DNA of 6,714 nt from CAYNRA01 sp964399465 (lineage in GTDB: Bacteria > Bacteroidota > Bacteroidia > Cytophagales > Spirosomataceae), in contig CAYNRA010000114.1 of the NCBI GenBank assembly GCA_964399465.1, positions 1 to 6,714 on the forward strand. The letters run 5' to 3'. Shown piece by piece: positions 6,380 to 6,714 of this stretch (within the stretch, counting starts at the first letter, position 1; every line of letters begins with the position of its first letter). A program made the position numbers and the translations under genes. The notes under the pieces were generated by a model. It was not told where the DNA came from and searched no databases. It saw nothing but the letters and a program-made list of their open reading frames with translations.

Positions 6380-6714
6380 TTAAGGAGTCGTAGTTACAAT
6401 AGAACGTGTCAAAACAATAAGTGTGACAATCGTTGTTAAAGTGCCACTTAACGTTGCTACTAAGTTTTGAAATTGTGAAATCTGCTGTTGCGTATTTACT
6501 ACTTTCTGCGGAATAATGATTTCCGAGCCTGGCTCGATGCGTGGGTAAATATTTACACCCATGAACCTCCTTGTTCGATCAACCGAGCCATTTGCATACA
6601 AAACATAAGATCTTCCACGTAAAGAACGCTTTGTAAATCCACCTGCACGAGAAATATAGGTTCTCAATTTTGTACCATGATACTTAATAGATGTTGGATA
6701 GAGTACCTCTCCTT
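6380..6714 (-). CDS. Polysaccharide export (OPX, Wza-like) protein with SLBB domain, C-terminal part
   Basis: The frame is open from the right edge to the TAA at 6382-6380, giving the last 110 residues of a longer protein. It begins GEVLYPTSIKYHG and continues with LRTYISRAGGF (16-26), YVLYANGSV (36-44) and YPRIEPGSEIIIP (56-68). These are the marks of a SLBB (soluble ligand-binding beta-grasp) domain, with the C-terminal half of its sugar-export motif. A hydrophobic segment follows at about 83-106 and the protein ends in TTTP. In Wza the C-terminal helix forms the outer-membrane barrel, and this segment probably has that role. The TTG at 6667-6665 (residue 16) is not a start, because the SLBB domain begins upstream of it. 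In Bacteroidota such proteins are often about 800 residues with several SLBB domains, so most of the gene probably lies outside. It exports the polymer to the cell surface. Confidence 0.88.
   Translation of the reverse strand, partial: GEVLYPTSIKYHGTKLRTYISRAGGFTKRSLRGRSYVLYANGSVDRTRRFMGVNIYPRIEPGSEIIIPQKVVNTQQQISQFQNLVATLSGTLTTIVTLIVLTRSIVTTTP

Noticed and set aside
6665..6667. TTG as a start codon for the export protein
   Set aside because: The same frame is open to the window edge and encodes the beginning of the SLBB domain upstream of the TTG, so the gene starts outside the window.

Overview
The window looks like the middle of an extracellular or capsular polysaccharide gene cluster from a Bacteroidota bacterium, probably of Cytophagales or Sphingobacteriia type. 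The evidence is the AT-rich sequence, the lack of a Shine-Dalgarno box in front of any of the six gene starts in the window, and a Wzz-like chain-length protein and SLBB-type export protein in the style usual for that phylum. The lineage is an inference from protein style, not from a search.

All seven genes lie on the minus strand, so the transcription order runs from right to left. First is the C-terminal end of an outer-membrane polysaccharide export (OPX, Wza-like) protein at 6714-6380, cut by the right edge. A Wzz-type co-polymerase without a kinase domain follows (6360-5266). Next are a DegT/DnrJ/EryC1/StrS sugar aminotransferase (5249-4167, GTG start), a GT2 glycosyltransferase (4167-3175), two related GT4 glycosyltransferases (3174-2068 and 2071-905), and a GT-A fold (GT8-like) glycosyltransferase at 908-1, cut by the left edge. 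Gaps are 19 and 16 bases for the first two junctions. After that the genes touch or overlap by 1, 0, 4 and 4 bases. This is a single operon with likely translational coupling, and no stretch without a gene is longer than 20 bases.

The genes suggest one pathway. The aminotransferase makes a nucleotide-activated amino-deoxy sugar, four glycosyltransferases build a repeat unit on a lipid carrier, and the Wzz and OPX proteins control chain length and carry the polymer across the periplasm and outer membrane. The initiating sugar-phosphate transferase, Wzx flippase, Wzy polymerase and the other sugar-nucleotide enzymes are not in the window and presumably lie outside it.

The window is mostly ordinary for such a locus, and I see no new kind of system. 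The most unexpected sequence feature is a 15-bp perfect inverted repeat inside the second GT4 gene. Its core has the shape of an intrinsic terminator on both strands. A 20-bp perfect palindrome near the start of the aminotransferase gene is a weaker curiosity.
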